Shown: positions 1-13,975 of the stretch, one piece after another
Layout of the letters: every line of letters starts with the position of its first letter
Position numbering within the stretch: position 1 is the stretch's first letter
DNA from: Alectoria sarmentosa
Lineage: Eukaryota > Ascomycota > Lecanoromycetes > Lecanorales > Parmeliaceae
NCBI GenBank assembly: GCA_009733775.1
Contig: WOGZ01000114.1
Coordinates: 30,575-94,574, forward strand
Direction of reading: 5' to 3'
DNA: 64,000 nt
Translations under genes and position numbers: made by a program
Notes under the pieces: model-generated
What the model saw: only the letters and a program-made list of their open reading frames with translations
The model's database searches: none
What the model was told of the DNA's origin: nothing

Positions 1-3000
1 GTGATGAAATTTTTCAATAATCACGAAGTTATTTTCGACGATATAAAATTTATTATTAATAATAAAAATTGAAACAATCGCGGATTCAATCATATCATAA
101 TCGATAAAAAACTTTTTAATATAAATTGTTTATTTAAAACGTAAAATGCGATTAATATAATTTCTTATAATCGTTATATCGAGATAATAAATATATAAAT
201 TCAAATCGATTATTTTAAACTTTTTATAAAGTTTATTTTTAATCATTTAAATATCGATTTTATCGAAATTTATAAACAAAATATCGTTTATATAAATGAT
301 AACGATAATAATATTATTAATAAATATTAAAAAATTAATAACGATAAATTCGAAATTTAATTTTTTAAAATACATAACGAGGATATTATATCAAATTTTA
401 AAAAATTATTTTAAATTATATAATGTTTTTATAAGTTTATAAATCTTATTTTCTTTATTTTTAATTTTAAATCTTATAAATTATATCATATAAATTATTT
501 TCTCGATATCGTTATATAAAAAAACGATTTTAACGTTCATTTATTCAAATTTTCAATTCAAAATTATCATAAAAACGAAAATAACTTTATAATTTATAAA
601 TTTAATTATCAAAATAAATTTTTTATTAAAGTCGATTTTTTCTCATTATTCGAAATTATAAATCATTTAACGAATTTTATATTATACGATCTCATCGATA
701 AAATTTCTTTTAATCTTATAAATTCATTTATCTTTTAAAACACGCGCATTCGAGAATAAATTCATTAAAATTCAAATGTCATTAATAATGAAAAAGTCGA
801 TTTCGTTTTACATAATCATTTGTTAATACATTTTATAATAAAAATTCATTATAACCTTTTTAAAGTTTCGAGATTTATAAAATTCAATGAAAACGACTTT
901 TATTAATAAAACGAAAAAATCCGAAATGAGATTTTAATATAATCTCGTGATTTCAAACGACTTTATAATAAAAATAAATTCAAAAACTTTATTAATTATA
1001 AAACGAATAATAAGTTTAATCATTAATGTGAATAAAAATAAAAAAATTACATTATTATCGTTAAACGTATCAAACGATTATTCAATTACAAATTTTAAAT
1101 TAAATACATTTAAAACGATTACGATTTTTAACGAAATCCTTTTTGAAATTAAAATGAAATTAAATAAATCATTAATCTTTTTTTCGATAATTATATGCCT
1201 CTTTTAACGCTTCTCTTTTGAAATTATAAATGAAAAAAAAAAAAAAATTTAATGCTCGATGTTTTTAGCGAGTTTACGTTTATTACAATAAACGTTAATT
1301 TATTTCTCGATAATAACGATACTCAATTCGAAAAAAATGAATTTAAAAAAAACATTATCGATTTAATTAATATTAAAAATAATAATTATCTCATCGTTAT
1401 TTAAAAATATACGATAATTTTTATTTTAATATTTTAAAAGACGCCCTTTAACGGCGCGATTTTGATATTTTTTTTAATCAATATTATAAAACACAATTTA
1501 ATAATAATCGATTTAATCGATAATGCGTAAATGAAATATATTAAAAAAAAATTGGATATTAATCTCAAATGAAATAACGTTATAATCGATAATAAATTGA
1601 ATATTATAAAGAGTATTAATTATTCGAATGAATTTTATTCAATATTTTTGAGACAACTTGTTTTTTTTAAATATAACGTTTATTTTACGTTAAATAATAA
1701 CTTTTAAATGCTCGAATTTATCATTCATTTAAAAATTATCAAATACGATATCTTCTTAAATGATATCTTTAAACAATCGAAAGATTTTTATTTGATAATT
1801 ATCGAATTTAATATCACAATCAATGCGAAAACGAATATATTTATTATCATTATATTTTAAATCATTAAAAAACATCTTAAACGCGATAAAAATTGTTAAA
1901 TCAAATTTATCGAGCAATAGATAAATATCAAATCGAAAAATTTTATCATTAAAAAAGATAATCATTCATTTAAAATCATTTCAAAAGATATCGAATAAAT
2001 CTTAAAAATCGCTATAAATTAAATTATTTTATCATTTTTCGAAAATAATATATTATTTATATAATTTTATTTTTATATTAATCACAAAGCATGATTCGCA
2101 AACATCGTCGAAAAATAAAATGAAAAAATTCATTTTAACGCACATTTTAATTAACTTTTTGAGATTTTAAACGTTTAAATAATTATAACGTATATATTAT
2201 ATGCGAAGGATTATTTTATTAATTTGAGATTTCGATAAAGATTGAAATTTTTAATTATTAAAAATAACTTCAATTAAAAACTTATTATAAACGAAGATTT
2301 TTTTATTAATAATTATTAAGATTAAAAAAATTTCTTTTCAAATATCGAGCGCATATAAATGATTTTAAATACGTCTAAAAAAGAAACGCTATTTTTCGAC
2401 GATAATATCATTAAAAACAAAAATCAAAGAAAATTCTTATTTTTTTAATTGCTTTTTAAAGATAAAATTAAAATCATAATCAAATACGAATTAAACGTTT
2501 CGAAAAGTTAAAATGCGTTTACCTTAATATTATTTATTTTGCATTTAAATTCGATGTTTTCGAAATTAATAATTATACGATTATTAATAAAATTATTCAT
2601 AAAATGTAAAAATTAAAAAAGTTTAAAGGTTTTAAATATCAAAAAAATATAAATCATATGTTGAATGCAAACACAATCTCGAAATCAAAAAAAAAACATT
2701 ATTATTATAATAAATAAAATAATAATTTACGCTTTATCGATAGCTTTAAACTTAATAATCTCATAAACCTTTTTATTTAAGACGTCAAAATTTACGATAA
2801 ATCTTAAAACCGATTTAAAAACGACGAAAACGATAAAAATAATAAAAACGATGAGATCAATGTGAACGATAAAACAAAAAACGATTTTAAATTATATAAT
2901 CATTATAATTGCGTTAACATTATTAAATTAATTTTTTAATTTTTTAACGAATTTAAATTCGAAGTTTTCTTCTTTTCGATCACGTTTTTTATAATTTTCA

Positions 3001-3990
3001 CGATTATAATCATCACGATTATCACGATTATCGCGATTTTCGCGATCTTTTTTATTTATATCGTTTTTATTGAATCGTTTATTATATTAATCATATTCGT
3101 TAATATCGTGTTAACTTTTTTTACAATAAATACAATATTTGCAAATTTAAATATAAATGCGAAAATTATTGAAATTTATATTCGTTTAAATGCGATGTTT
3201 AATGACATTTTTAACGATAATAAAAACAAATACGAATTGTTAAATATATTTAAAAAAGTCGTTAATAATGATAACGAGCGTATAAATTTTTAAATGCGTG
3301 AAATTGAAGGAATTAATAACGATATTAAGAAATCGAATTATCGCATAATTTAATGTTTATTTAATTTTACGATTTTCATCATAAGCGTTATAAATTTAAA
3401 TGTAATTTTCACGATAAGCATTATATTAAGAGCTTAAATTCTTATAAAAATGATAATTTTTTTGATTTTCATCGAAAAGAAAGACCGCTCAACCGAGTTG
3501 ATTTTTGAATTCTCGAATAATATTCATAAAGATATTAATATATTTTTATAATTTATTTTCGTAAACGATTAAAATAAAAGATTTTAATTTAAAAATGATA
3601 AAGTTAAAAATATTAAAATTTCGAAATTTATATTTTTCGAAATTTTTTTAAACATTAAAAACATTAATATAATATTTAATTTTATTTTAAAGATTATCTT
3701 CGTAATAAGTTCTCATTATCTTATAAATTTTATTATACATTTTAATTCAAATTAAGACGTTTATTTTAATAATAATAAATTTTATTTTGACGATTAAATG
3801 ATTGTTCGAAGCGTCTTTTATTTTAATAATAAAACTTTTAATAAATATAATCATATCGATTTCGATTTAATGTCATAATTTAATCAAACTTAAAAAAACT
3901 TATATTTAACGTTTTTATTTAATGTGATTAATAATTTTCATAAACATTTCAATTTTTTCAAATTAAGTAATTCAAATTTTCATTTAAAAA
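1..3990 (-). pseudogene. gag-pol: Copia-A gag-pol remnant of A1 (Gag to RT, RIP-degraded)
   Basis: Read on the minus strand, this is the polyprotein of a Ty1/copia element: Gag (roughly 3990-2700), protease, integrase and the first part of RT, leaving the window in RT. The Gag zinc knuckle is at 3093-3134 and reads C-x2-C-x4-H-x4-Y. The first two Cys and the His survive, the last Cys codon is now Tyr and one spacer Gly is a stop. Copy A3 keeps the last Cys but has lost the first two, so together they confirm a CX2CX4HX4C knuckle. Stops fall where Gln, Trp or Gly codons are expected. No functional product is possible. The start of Gag is not resolvable, so the upper boundary is approximate. 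Confidence 0.78.
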
Positions 3991-4191
3991 AGTGATTTGC
4001 AATGAAATAAGGTTTAAAAATGATAAAATTTACATAATAAGATTTTTAAGAGTGATCAAAATAAATAATATCGAAAAAATAAAACGCGCTTTAAAGTCAA
4101 AGAGCTCTTTATTAATGATAAATTTTAATAATAATTCGAAAATTAATTATTTCGAAATAAAAATAAAATGAACGTAAAAATTTAAAACAAA

Positions 4192-4225
4192 ATCGTTATC
4201 GTTATCGCTATCGTTATCGTTATTC
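4192..4225. repeat. (TCGTTA)n microsatellite in Copia-A Gag leader
   Basis: A hexanucleotide run of TCGTTA units, the reverse complement of TAACGA. The same array recurs at the equivalent place in A2 (6305-6336), A3 (22111-22140) and A4 (58988-59023), with different unit numbers. On the element's sense strand it reads as alternating Asn-Asp, so it may lie in a low-complexity N-terminal part of Gag or in the leader. Confidence 0.75.
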
Positions 4226-4984
4226 AAAAAATATTTAAAAATTTATAAAATCTTGAAAATATAAAGGAAATTTCGTTAAACTTTAAAATTAATCTGATAT
4301 AATTTAAACTTTCGTTTACGAAAAGTTTTTACGTTATAATTTAAAAAATATTCGACAATGTTTAAAAAGACGATAAATTTGATGAATCTTGAAAAAAATA
4401 TAAAAATATAAAGATGTTATTTTGAAAAAAAATCATTTAACTTTATAAATCGCAGCGAATTTATAAAAAATACGTTATTCGAATTATATTAATCGTTTTA
4501 ATAATCAAAAGATTTTAAAAGAAAAACGATAAGGTTTCAAAATCGAAAACGAAATTAACAATTTCATTTCGCTCATTTAAAGAGCTTAAGTGCAATATCA
4601 TTATTATTAAATCATTTTGCAATAAAAGCTTCTTTTTTTTTGATTTTTAAAATAAAGAATTTTTTTCCTTTGCGCTTTAATTTTGATATGTTAAATATAC
4701 GAAATAAAGAGTTATTTTTCTTTAATTAACTCTTAATTTTATTTATCTTTAACTTTTTAACCTTTATTGCGAATATTTCGCATTTGAATTATTAAATATA
4801 ATTATCGTTATTCGTTTCTTTGATAAAGCGACGTATAAATAATAATTTATCGTTTTTTATTTTTAATGTGTCTCACGCAGAGAAATTAGCATGTTTTAAA
4901 AACCTAATAATCACATAATCACGATCGCATAGCAACTTTTGATAATTTCGATATATCACGATTATTTGCGATATGTCTCGAATC

Positions 4985-5119
4985 TGTTGAAATTCGGGTC
5001 ACGTGACGCCAAGCCTTGACGGTCACGTGCGCACATTAATGCGCTCATACATAAATCGCTCTTTCTTTCATAATACTCTTAAAATAATACAATTAAATGT
5101 TTTATTTCATATTTTGACA
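4985..5119 (+). repeat. 5' LTR of A2 (Copia-A)
   Basis: A 135-bp LTR starting TGTTGAAATT and ending TTTTGACA, so it has the canonical TG...CA ends. It carries two CACGTG palindromes (5000-5005 and 5024-5029) flanking a CCAAGCCTTGAC segment, and a TATA-like CATACATAAATCG further in. The partner LTR at 19507-19639 is far more mutated, which fits RIP acting unevenly after insertion. Confidence 0.93.
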
Positions 5120-5121
5120 GA

Positions 5122-5135
5122 TTATGAGTTCGAGC
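5122..5135 (+). other. Primer-binding site, half-tRNA-iMet type (A2)
   Basis: Two bases after the LTR the sequence reads TTATGAGTTCGAGC. TTATGAGCCC is the complement of the anticodon-arm end (GGGCTCATAA) of initiator tRNA-Met. The site therefore fits priming from an internal tRNA fragment, as known for Drosophila copia, rather than from the tRNA 3' CCA end, which would give a PBS beginning TGG. The same position reads TTATGAACCT in A3 and TTATAAACCC in B1; the differences are RIP-type transitions. Confidence 0.7.
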
Positions 5136-6640
5136 TTTGCATCGATATTGTTATAATATGATTTATTTATTATTCATTATGATTGAAATTATTTTCAAAC
5201 ATTTTTATGCTCATCGTAATGAAAATATTAATTATAAAAATTATTATATTTATGCATTATAATTTTTTTAATATAAATAATGCTTATTATAAATAAAATG
5301 ATTATTAAATCGAAATGATTATAATTCATTTATAATAAAAGCGGAAAAAACAAAACGAGAGAAATAACGTTAAGAATTAACGATATTTAAAACGTTTCTT
5401 TTAATAATTAATAACGTTTTTTCAAAAATTATAAACGTCTTTGAAAATCAATATCGTTTTTTTGAGCGTTGAAACGTTATTAATATTCGCGTCGCTCTTA
5501 TTAATAATTCGCATCATTTTCATTTTCATTCGAGACAAAATAAAACGATTAAAGCGATTCAAGACATATCGTAATTAATCGTGATATATCGATATTGCTT
5601 TGCGATCGTGATCACGTGATCATTAAATTCTTAAAACATTATTAATTTCTTTATATAAAACACATTAAAACGATAAACGATATATTTTCGTTTTATAAAT
5701 CGCTTTATTCAAAATTCGATAATAATAATCATATTTGATAATTCAATTGCGAAATATTTATAATGAAAATTAAAAAATCAAAAACAAAGATAAAGATTAA
5801 TAATTAATTAAAAAAAAATTACTTTTTATCTCGCGTGCTTAATATATCAAAACGTAAAAAAAAAATCCCTTATTTCGAGAATCAAAAAGAAAAAAATCTT
5901 TATTATAAAATGATTTAACGATAATGATATTACATTCGAGCGCTTTAAATGAGCGAAACGAGATTATTAATTTCGTTCTCGATCTCGAAGCCTTATCGTT
6001 CTTTTTTCAAAAAAGTCTTTTAATCATCAAAATAATTAATATGATTCGAACAACGAACTCTTTATAAGTTCGTTATGATTTATAAAATTAAACGATATTT
6101 CTTTAAATCAATATTCTTATATTTTTATATTTTTTTAAAAATTCATCAAATTTATCGTTTTTTTAAACATTATCAAATATTTTTTCGATTATGACGTTGA
6201 AATTTTTTATAAACGAAAATCTAAATTATATCGAATCAATTTCAAAATTCAAAAAGATTTTTTTTATATTCTCGAGATTTTACAAATTTTTAAACATTTT
6301 TTGAATAACGATAATGATAACGATAACGATAACGATTTTGTTTTAAACTTTTACATTAATTTCATTTTTATTTTGAAACAATTAATTCTCGAATCATTAT
6401 CAAAATTTATCATTAATGAAAAACTTTTCGATTTTAAAACACGTTTTATTTCTTCAACGTCGTTTATTTTAATCATTTTTAAAAGTCTTATTACGTAAAC
6501 CTTATTATTTTCAAATTTTATTTTATTATAAATTATTTTTTCGAGCATAAACATAAACGTAAATTCAAATTCAAATTTAAATTCAAATTTCGCGAACTTT
6601 TAAATTTTGAAATTCAAATCAATTTTCTTCGAACAGTATA
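5136..6640 (+). other. Long leader / Gag N-terminal region of A2
   Basis: About 1.5 kb separates the PBS from the first clearly recognisable Gag frame. It is conserved in A1, A3 and A4, so it belongs to the element. It contains the TAACGA microsatellite (6305-6336), followed on the sense strand by a Ser/Thr-rich frame (6301-6498) that could be a low-complexity Gag N-terminus. I cannot place a start codon. Confidence 0.5.
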
Positions 6641-8085
6641 TTTAAATATCTTAAAATCAAATTTTCGATTTTTTTGAATCAATTTAAAAAAATTAAAATA
6701 TTTATAAAAATCATTAATCACATTAAATGAAAACGTTAAATATAAGACTTTTTAAATTTGATTAAATTATAACATTAAATCGAAATCGATACGATTATGT
6801 TTATCGAAAGCCTTATCATTAAGATAAAAAACGTTTTAAATAATCATTTAATCGTCGAAACAAAGTTTGTTATTATTAAGATAAACGTCTTAATTTAAAT
6901 CGAAACGTATATTAAAATTTATATAATGATAAAAACCCGTTACGAAAACAACCCTCGAAATAAAATTAAATATCACATTAATATTTTTGATATTAAAAAA
7001 AAACTCGAAAAATATAAATCTCGAGGTTTTAATATTTTAAATTTTATTATTTTTAAATTAAAATCTTTTATTTTGATCATTTATGAAAATAAATCGTAAA
7101 AATATATCAATATCTTTATAAACGTTCTTTAAAAATTCAAAAATCAATTCGATCAAGCGATCTTTTTTTTCGATGAAAATTGAAAAATTTATTGATTTCA
7201 TAAAAGTTTAAATTTTCAATATAATGCGTATCGCGAGAATTATAATCAAATTTATAACATTTATAATGAAAATCGTAAAATCAAATGAACGTTGAATTAT
7301 GCGATAACTCGATTTTTTAACATCATTATTAATTTATTCGATTTCACGTATTCGAAAACGCATACGCTCATTATTATTATTAACGATTCTCTTAAACATA
7401 TTCAATAATTCATATTTATTTTTATTATCGTTGAAGATATCGTCGAGCATCGTATTTAAATAAACGCAAACTTTAATAATTCTCGCATTTATATTCAAAT
7501 TTACAAATATTATATTTATTATAAAAAAAATTAACACGATATTTATAAATGCGATATATAATAAATGTTTAAACGAAAACGATATAAATAAAGAAAATCG
7601 CGAAAATCGCGATGATCATGATAATTATAATGATCATAATCATAAAAATCGTGAAAAACGTGATTGAAAAAAAAAAATTCGAATTTAAATCAATTAAAAA
7701 ATCAAAAAATCAATTTGATAATATTAACGTAATTATAATAATTATTCAATCAAAAATCGTTTATTATTTTATCGCTTATATTGATTTTATCATTTTTATT
7801 ATTCTTATCACTTTCATCATTTTTAAATCGATTTTCGAATTCATCGTAAACTTTGACGTTTTGAATAAAAAGATTTATAAAAATATCAAATTTAAAATTA
7901 TCGATAAAACGTAAATTATTATTTTATTCATTGTAATAACAATGTCTTTTCTTTAATTTCGCGATTATGTTTACATTTAACACATAATTCACATCTTTTT
8001 AATCTTTAAAATTTTTAAATCTTTTCAATTTTCACATTTTATAAATAATTTTATCAATAATCGCATAATTATCGATTTCGAAAAC
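6640..8085 (+). pseudogene. gag-pol: Copia-A gag remnant of A2, first part of split gag-pol
   Basis: Sense-strand Gag frame, matching A3. It includes the Ile-Lys-Ile-Ile-Asn stretch near 6700, an Asp/Asn/His/Arg-rich segment after the zinc knuckle (knuckle near 7511-7552, reading Y-x2-Y-x4-H-x4-C) and the start of the protease. At 8085 the frame is cut by insertion of B1 in the protease coding region; it resumes at 15249. Stop codons occur where Gln, Trp or Gly are expected, as in the other RIP-mutated copies. The start is approximate. Confidence 0.75.
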
Positions 8086-8198
8086 TGTCGATATTCAGGT
8101 CACGTGACACGAGCGCATGCGCTTATAACATAAGTCGCACTTTCCTTCATAACACTCTTAAAGTAATACAACTAAATGTTCTACATCATATTTCCACA
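8086..8198 (+). repeat. 5' LTR of B1 (Copia-B)
   Basis: A 113-bp LTR from TGTCGATATT to TTTCCACA. It has one CACGTG (8101-8106) followed by a GAGCGCATGCGC near-palindrome. It lacks the 12-bp duplication seen in B3. The PBS TTATAAACCC begins at 8201. Confidence 0.93.
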
Positions 8199-8200
8199 AG

Positions 8201-8214
8201 TTATAAACCCAAAC
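8201..8214 (+). other. Primer-binding site, half-tRNA-iMet type (B1)
   Basis: TTATAAACCCAAAC lies two bases after the LTR. It differs from the expected TTATGAGCCC by G-to-A changes only, and keeps the CCC that pairs with the GGG of the initiator tRNA anticodon arm. It supports the same priming mode as in Copia-A. Confidence 0.62.
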
Positions 8215-9199
8215 TTGCCCGACGATCGTTATAAACATAATCTATTTATTCATCATTATGATTATAATTGTTTTTAGCAATTTTATACTCATCGCAATAA
8301 AACAATCAATTATAAAGATCTTTATTCATTAATCTCTTTAAAATAAACAATTTTTATTTATAAGATAATCTTTGAATCTGAGCGATCATGATTCGAAATT
8401 TGAAAATTTAAAACCTTTCAATCCTCAACGAATCAAATTATCCGCTTTTAATCGAGCTCATATGCGATTATACAATCGAATCATAATAAAACCTTTATAA
8501 CATTATCAATTTTCTTATATGAAACACATTAAATAAATAAAAATGCGCCCTTATTTTCATGACATTTCATTAAATTAATAATTTACATTTTTAACGATAT
8601 ATCGAATCAATAAAATAAATTAAATAATTAAATATTAATATCATTATTAATTTAATCATCGTGTGAAACAATTTAAAATTAATTTCATTATCATTTAAAC
8701 GTTTAAAAACCTATTTGAAATTAAAAATAACAAATTTTATATGTCAAAGTTGACGTTTTAATCTCAAAAATCTTTTAAAAAAAAAGATTAAAATCTTATC
8801 ATCGAATTCTTTATTCGTTATTAATAACATTTTATTATCATAATTGTAAAATCTGATCAATTTTAATCTCACGATGATAATCGTCGAAACGAATATTTTC
8901 AATTCAAATCTCTAATTAAACAACATAAAAAAAATGCGAATTCTTCAAAAAAATTTATACGTTTATAATTATATTTAATATAATTTTAATCAAATTTAAT
9001 CTCTATCATTAAATTCAAAATCAAACCTTTTATATCATTAATTTCATTTCACAATAATATTATCGCTCAGATTTATTATTAATTTTCACATAAATATTTT
9101 TTGTTATTATTATAAAACCTTGAAATATAATAATAACAATTAATTAATATCGATAAAAACCTAAACGATTTTGATGAGAATTAATAAAACATTTATTTT

Positions 9200-12100
9200 A
9201 TTCTTTTCACATTATCGTTATGCGATAACGATTTTGAAATTAATAAAAAATCATTTAACGTTTTAAATAATATCGAAATCTTTGATTTACGCATTAAAGA
9301 TAAACGATTTCGTTTATCAACTTTTTTTAAAACGTTCAAATTATTTTTTAAATCATTATCGAATTCATTTATTTCGATATTTTTTCAAAATGACATTTTT
9401 TAAAACGATTTTTTCGATTCGTTTTTAATTATAATAAAAAAACCTTCATCTTCATTATTCTCATTATTATTATCAATCTTTTACATTTTTTCATTTATTT
9501 CTTTTGATATTGATAATTAAATTCAACGTTTAAAATATCGTTAAAAATGTTTTTATGAATAATAAAAACAACTTTTTTTTGATTTTCATTATTATTTTAA
9601 AATTCATTATCGAATATATCAAATAAAGCGAAAATATCAACGATTAATTATTATTAAACAATTTTTAATCCTTTATTAACATTATTAAATTTAAAATTTA
9701 TATAATTATTCATCAACGTTTTAATTATATTAATCGTTAATTCATTAAAAAACATAATAAAAATCCTCAAATTATATTAAACGTCATCGATGTTTATTAT
9801 AAATTTACGAACTTTGAACTTTATATCGAGTTTATACGTTAATTGCACAACATTAACATCAATCTCAAAAAAAACGTTCATTAATACGAAAAAGATTTTC
9901 GCAAGATCAACGTCGAAATCGTTAATTTAAATAATTCATTATCATTATTAAAGCCTTATCTCATTCAATTTTTTTTCATAAAATTCGATGAAATTTACGA
10001 TATCTTTATAATAATTTACATTTAAATTCATATATTTTATAATTCGAAAACAATCAAATTCGATTTAATTATTCACGGCGTTATGAATAAAAAACGTCAT
10101 ATATTTATAATCAAAAAAAATGATATTATTATGCTCGCTCATCGCAATAATAAAAATAAATAATTCATTAAAAACGATTTCGACGACTTTGATTTCATCA
10201 ATCACGAATTTTTTTTATAAGATCGTTAATCGCAAATTCAAACATTTCTTTATTAAATATTAAATCAAATTTCTTTATCTAAAACCTAAAAAGTTTATAA
10301 AAAAAAAAAAAAAAAAAGAAAACGCAAATCGATATCATTTATATAAACATTAATGTCTTAAATGTTAAACGTAAACGTATCGAAAAAGCGTTATTTAACG
10401 TCTTCGCTTTAGAGGAGAATAATTATCTCAACGTCAATATAATATATGTTTCAAAAAAAAACGATTATCTTTATATTTATATGACATTTTTAAAAGAATT
10501 GAACGATCAAAATCATTTGAATTTCATATCGAATGATTTTAATATTTTGAGTGTAATTATTTAAACAAATCAAAATGAAAATTAGAACTTTATCAATTTA
10601 ATAATAAATCTCGATTTAAACAAAAGTTTATCGTTCGTCAAATCTATGAATCTCGATATTCGAATTATAATAAATTCGAATTGCATTCGCCATTCCTTTA
10701 TCGATTATTCGATATTTATTATTTATATCAAAATTCAATCTCGATTTATTAAAAACATTAAAAATATTAAAATTCAATTTGTTATTTATGATATCATTAA
10801 TCTTAATTGCAATGTTAATAATAAATGCGTTATTTTAACGATTTTTAATATTTTACACGTGTTTAATATAAATGTTAATCTTCTATCGATTAAAAAGCTC
10901 TTAAATATCAACATTAAAATCATCTTTTATAAAAAAAATTATGTTTTAATTTAAAATAATATCACATTAATCAATACGCGAAATCGCGATTTGTTTTTTT
11001 TGAATTTATAAAAAAAAAAAATGCTTTAACCGTTTATAACGTTTTTTTAAATTCGATTCATTAATTATAATATATTCATATAAATCATTTAAATCAATAA
11101 AACCTTAACAAATTTCTCAATATTATTATAAATGTGAATTTTTTCAAAAACATTATCGAAAAATACATTTATGAATGTTATATAATAAATCGTTAAAAGG
11201 TTATTTTTCATAATTCGTTTATAACGCTCGATATCTTATCGAACGAATTTATTTATAACGATTTTATTAAATTTCTAATTTTCATTAATTTCAACGATTA
11301 TAAATATTTTATAACGTTCAAAAATAATTTCATTTATTATTTTAAAATTTATTATATTCGTTATAAAAACGAAACCTTCATCATATTTTTGCATTTTAAA
11401 ATTTATTTAAAATTTCGCGATTATCAAATTTATCGCATTCGTCTTGATAATGAAAACGAATATATTAATAAAATCTTTTTGAAATGTTTCATTTAAACGA
11501 GCATTAAACAAAAATTCATTATTATAAATAATTTCAAAATGAATAAAATCGTTAAACAATTTGATTAAACTTTAATAAATAAAATGCATTTAATTTTATT
11601 GAATTTTAATTTTAATAAATTCTTTTGATTTAAAATAATGATTATAATCAATTATTTAACGATGCGATCTTTTAATATTAAAATCATTATCATATTTTTC
11701 GAAACCTTTTATTATCGCAAATTTATTCTTTTTTATTTATATATCATTAATTTTATCATTTACGTTTTAAAATGTATTTAAAAGAAATTTATAAATCAAA
11801 GCGAGAAATGTATTCTTTTAAATTATAAAAATGAATTCATTTTTCGTTTTTACAATTTAATCAAAAAAAAGATTATTCGCGTTAACGATATGCATTTTAT
11901 CAAAAAACGTTCACATTTCGTGAATCTCAAAGAGAAGATTGAAATTTATAAATTTTCAAATAAACGTTAACGTTTTTTCATATTAATATTTATTATAAAA
12001 AAGACATTAAATAAACAACGTATCATTATATTATTAAACATTAAATTTATAATTTCGATTAAATCGTTAAATCGATTATCGTCAACGAATATTTTATTAT

Positions 12101-13975
12101 TAATCATTAATCGTTTTTAAAGATCTCATTTTATCGTTATTGTAATACGTGTGTTTATGATATTTATTAAATTTATTGCATCAATCATCAAGCCTATTAT
12201 CATTTTCTTTTTATCGATATTTTCAAAATTTATTAAAATGAAAATTATGCGAAAACATTTCGAATATGAAATTATTCAAAAAATATTTGATGATCATAAA
12301 AATCTCATTATTTCGGATTTTCGTGATTTATTATTTGATTTTTTGACGAAAACTTTCGTTATCTTTATCTTTTTTACGAATTATATCAATAAATTTAATA
12401 TTTTCGAATTTATAATTTATAAATAAACGATTTTTAACTATTTATTTCATATAAATTGAGAAATTAATATGCGAGATAAATATAAGTTTTTTATAAATAA
12501 TAACATTTAATATCTTATTTAAGCGTTTTTAAAAGTTTATATTTTTTGAAATTATTGAATTTATATTATAAAGCGAGATTTCGAAAAAAAAATTATTTAT
12601 TATAAGACACGTTAAATTATTCGAAGATTCGAATAACAAAAAAATTATAATTATCATAACATTTTCGCGTTAATAATAAAGTTTATAAATTATAAAACGA
12701 TTTTTGCGCTTGCGACGATTATGAATTAAAACATAAAATAAATAAACGTCAAAATCGTTTTTCTTTATAATGATGTTCAAAAAGATATTTATATATAACA
12801 ATTTAATAATTTTAATAAAAATAATATCAAAATTTATAAATTGAATAAAACCTTTTATAATTTAAAATAATCTCTTAAAATTTAATATTAACATTTTTTA
12901 ATTTATATAAAAAAATTAAATTTCAATTTCATCGAATCGAACGATAATGTGTTTATAAATCTCAAAAAAAATCATTATAACGCTTTACGTCGATAATATT
13001 TTGATTATAAATCGCAATAAAATCATCATCAAACGAATCAAAGATGCCTTAAATATCAAATTTCACATATTAAATTTAAGATTATACGTTTTTTATTTAA
13101 ACATAATCGTGAAAAGAAATCGTTATAATAAGATTATTCATTTGAAATAAAAAGCGTACATTATACGTTTTTTCAATCATTTCAAATGCTGAAATTTCAT
13201 TTTTATTAATATATCATTTAAAATTAATCGCAGATTAACGCTCATCGAAAAAAATTATATAATTTTCAAAAAATTTCATAAAAAATATTAATTCGTTATA
13301 AACTTTTTTATATACGTTATATTAAAAATTCGTCTCGATATCGCTTATGTTATTTTTTTAATTAATCAATATTCAATTAATCTTATTTCAACGCATTAAA
13401 ATGCGATTATTCGAATCTTTCGATATTTTAAAAACACGATGCATTACGAACTCGTATATAAAAACTTTTTAAAAAAATTATTCAATTATATTGATTTTGA
13501 TTAAATTAAAAATTTAATTCGAAAATTTATCTTCGATTATTTATTTAATTTGAGTAACGACGTTATTAATTAATCAAATAAGCGTTAAATCATTATAATA
13601 TTATTCATTTATGAAATAAAATATATCGATTAAACGCAAATTATTAAAAAAATTATTTGATTAAATAAAATTTTCAATCAATTTTTACGATTTAACGATT
13701 TAAATCTTAAAATCATTATAATCTTTAAAGATAATCAAAACGCAATCGCTCTCGCAAAAAACGCTCAATTTTATATTCGCATCAAACACATTAATATCGT
13801 TTATCATTTTATACGCGAAAAAATCAATAATAATATTATAAATGTTTAATATATTTTCATTAACAAATAAATAATTAATAATTTTATTAAGATTTTATGT
13901 CTCGACAAGTTTATTACCTTTCGCGATGCTTTTAAAATGAAAACAATTTTATATTATTCATTTAAAATTATCTGA
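9200..13975 (+). pseudogene. gag-pol: Copia-B gag-pol remnant of B1
   Basis: One degraded polyprotein frame, cross-checked against B3. Gag is roughly 9200-10290. The protease segment is 10646-10954: the Asp-Ser-Gly catalytic triplet now reads Asn-Ser-Asn, and it ends in the typical Val-Asn-Leu-Leu-Ser-x-Lys-Lys-Leu stretch. The integrase core is about 11200-11480 with Arg-Leu-Asp-Asn-Glu-x-Glu-Tyr, followed by the integrase C-terminal part to about 11970. RT covers roughly 12400-13250; its Tyr-Val-Asp-Asp box is Tyr-Val-Asp-Asn at 12986-12997. RNase H with Asp-Asn-Gln-Asn-Ala-Ile-Ala-Leu-Ala-Lys is at about 13730-13840. The stop at 13973-13975 is also a TGA in B3, so it may be the real end. 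Many internal stops; no product is expected. The start is not resolvable. Confidence 0.85.

Larger units (their letters stand above)
1..4984 (-). mobile_element. Copia-A copy A1, left (3') part, interrupted
   Basis: This minus-strand Ty1/copia remnant aligns, as reverse complement, with the intact copy A3 (20808-28322). It enters the window inside the RT and runs rightwards through integrase, protease and Gag into the 5' leader. At 4984 it is broken by the plus-strand copy A2; the rest of its leader and its 5' LTR lie at 19640-20216. Base 4980-4984 (GAATC) and 19640-19644 (AAATC) are the target duplication of that interruption. The copy is heavily RIP-mutated, and its 3' LTR lies outside the window. 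Confidence 0.88.

Noticed and set aside
4985..5119. Isolated solo LTR at 4985
   Set aside because: It is followed by a PBS and a complete Copia-A body with a matching 3' LTR at 19507-19639 and a matching target duplication.
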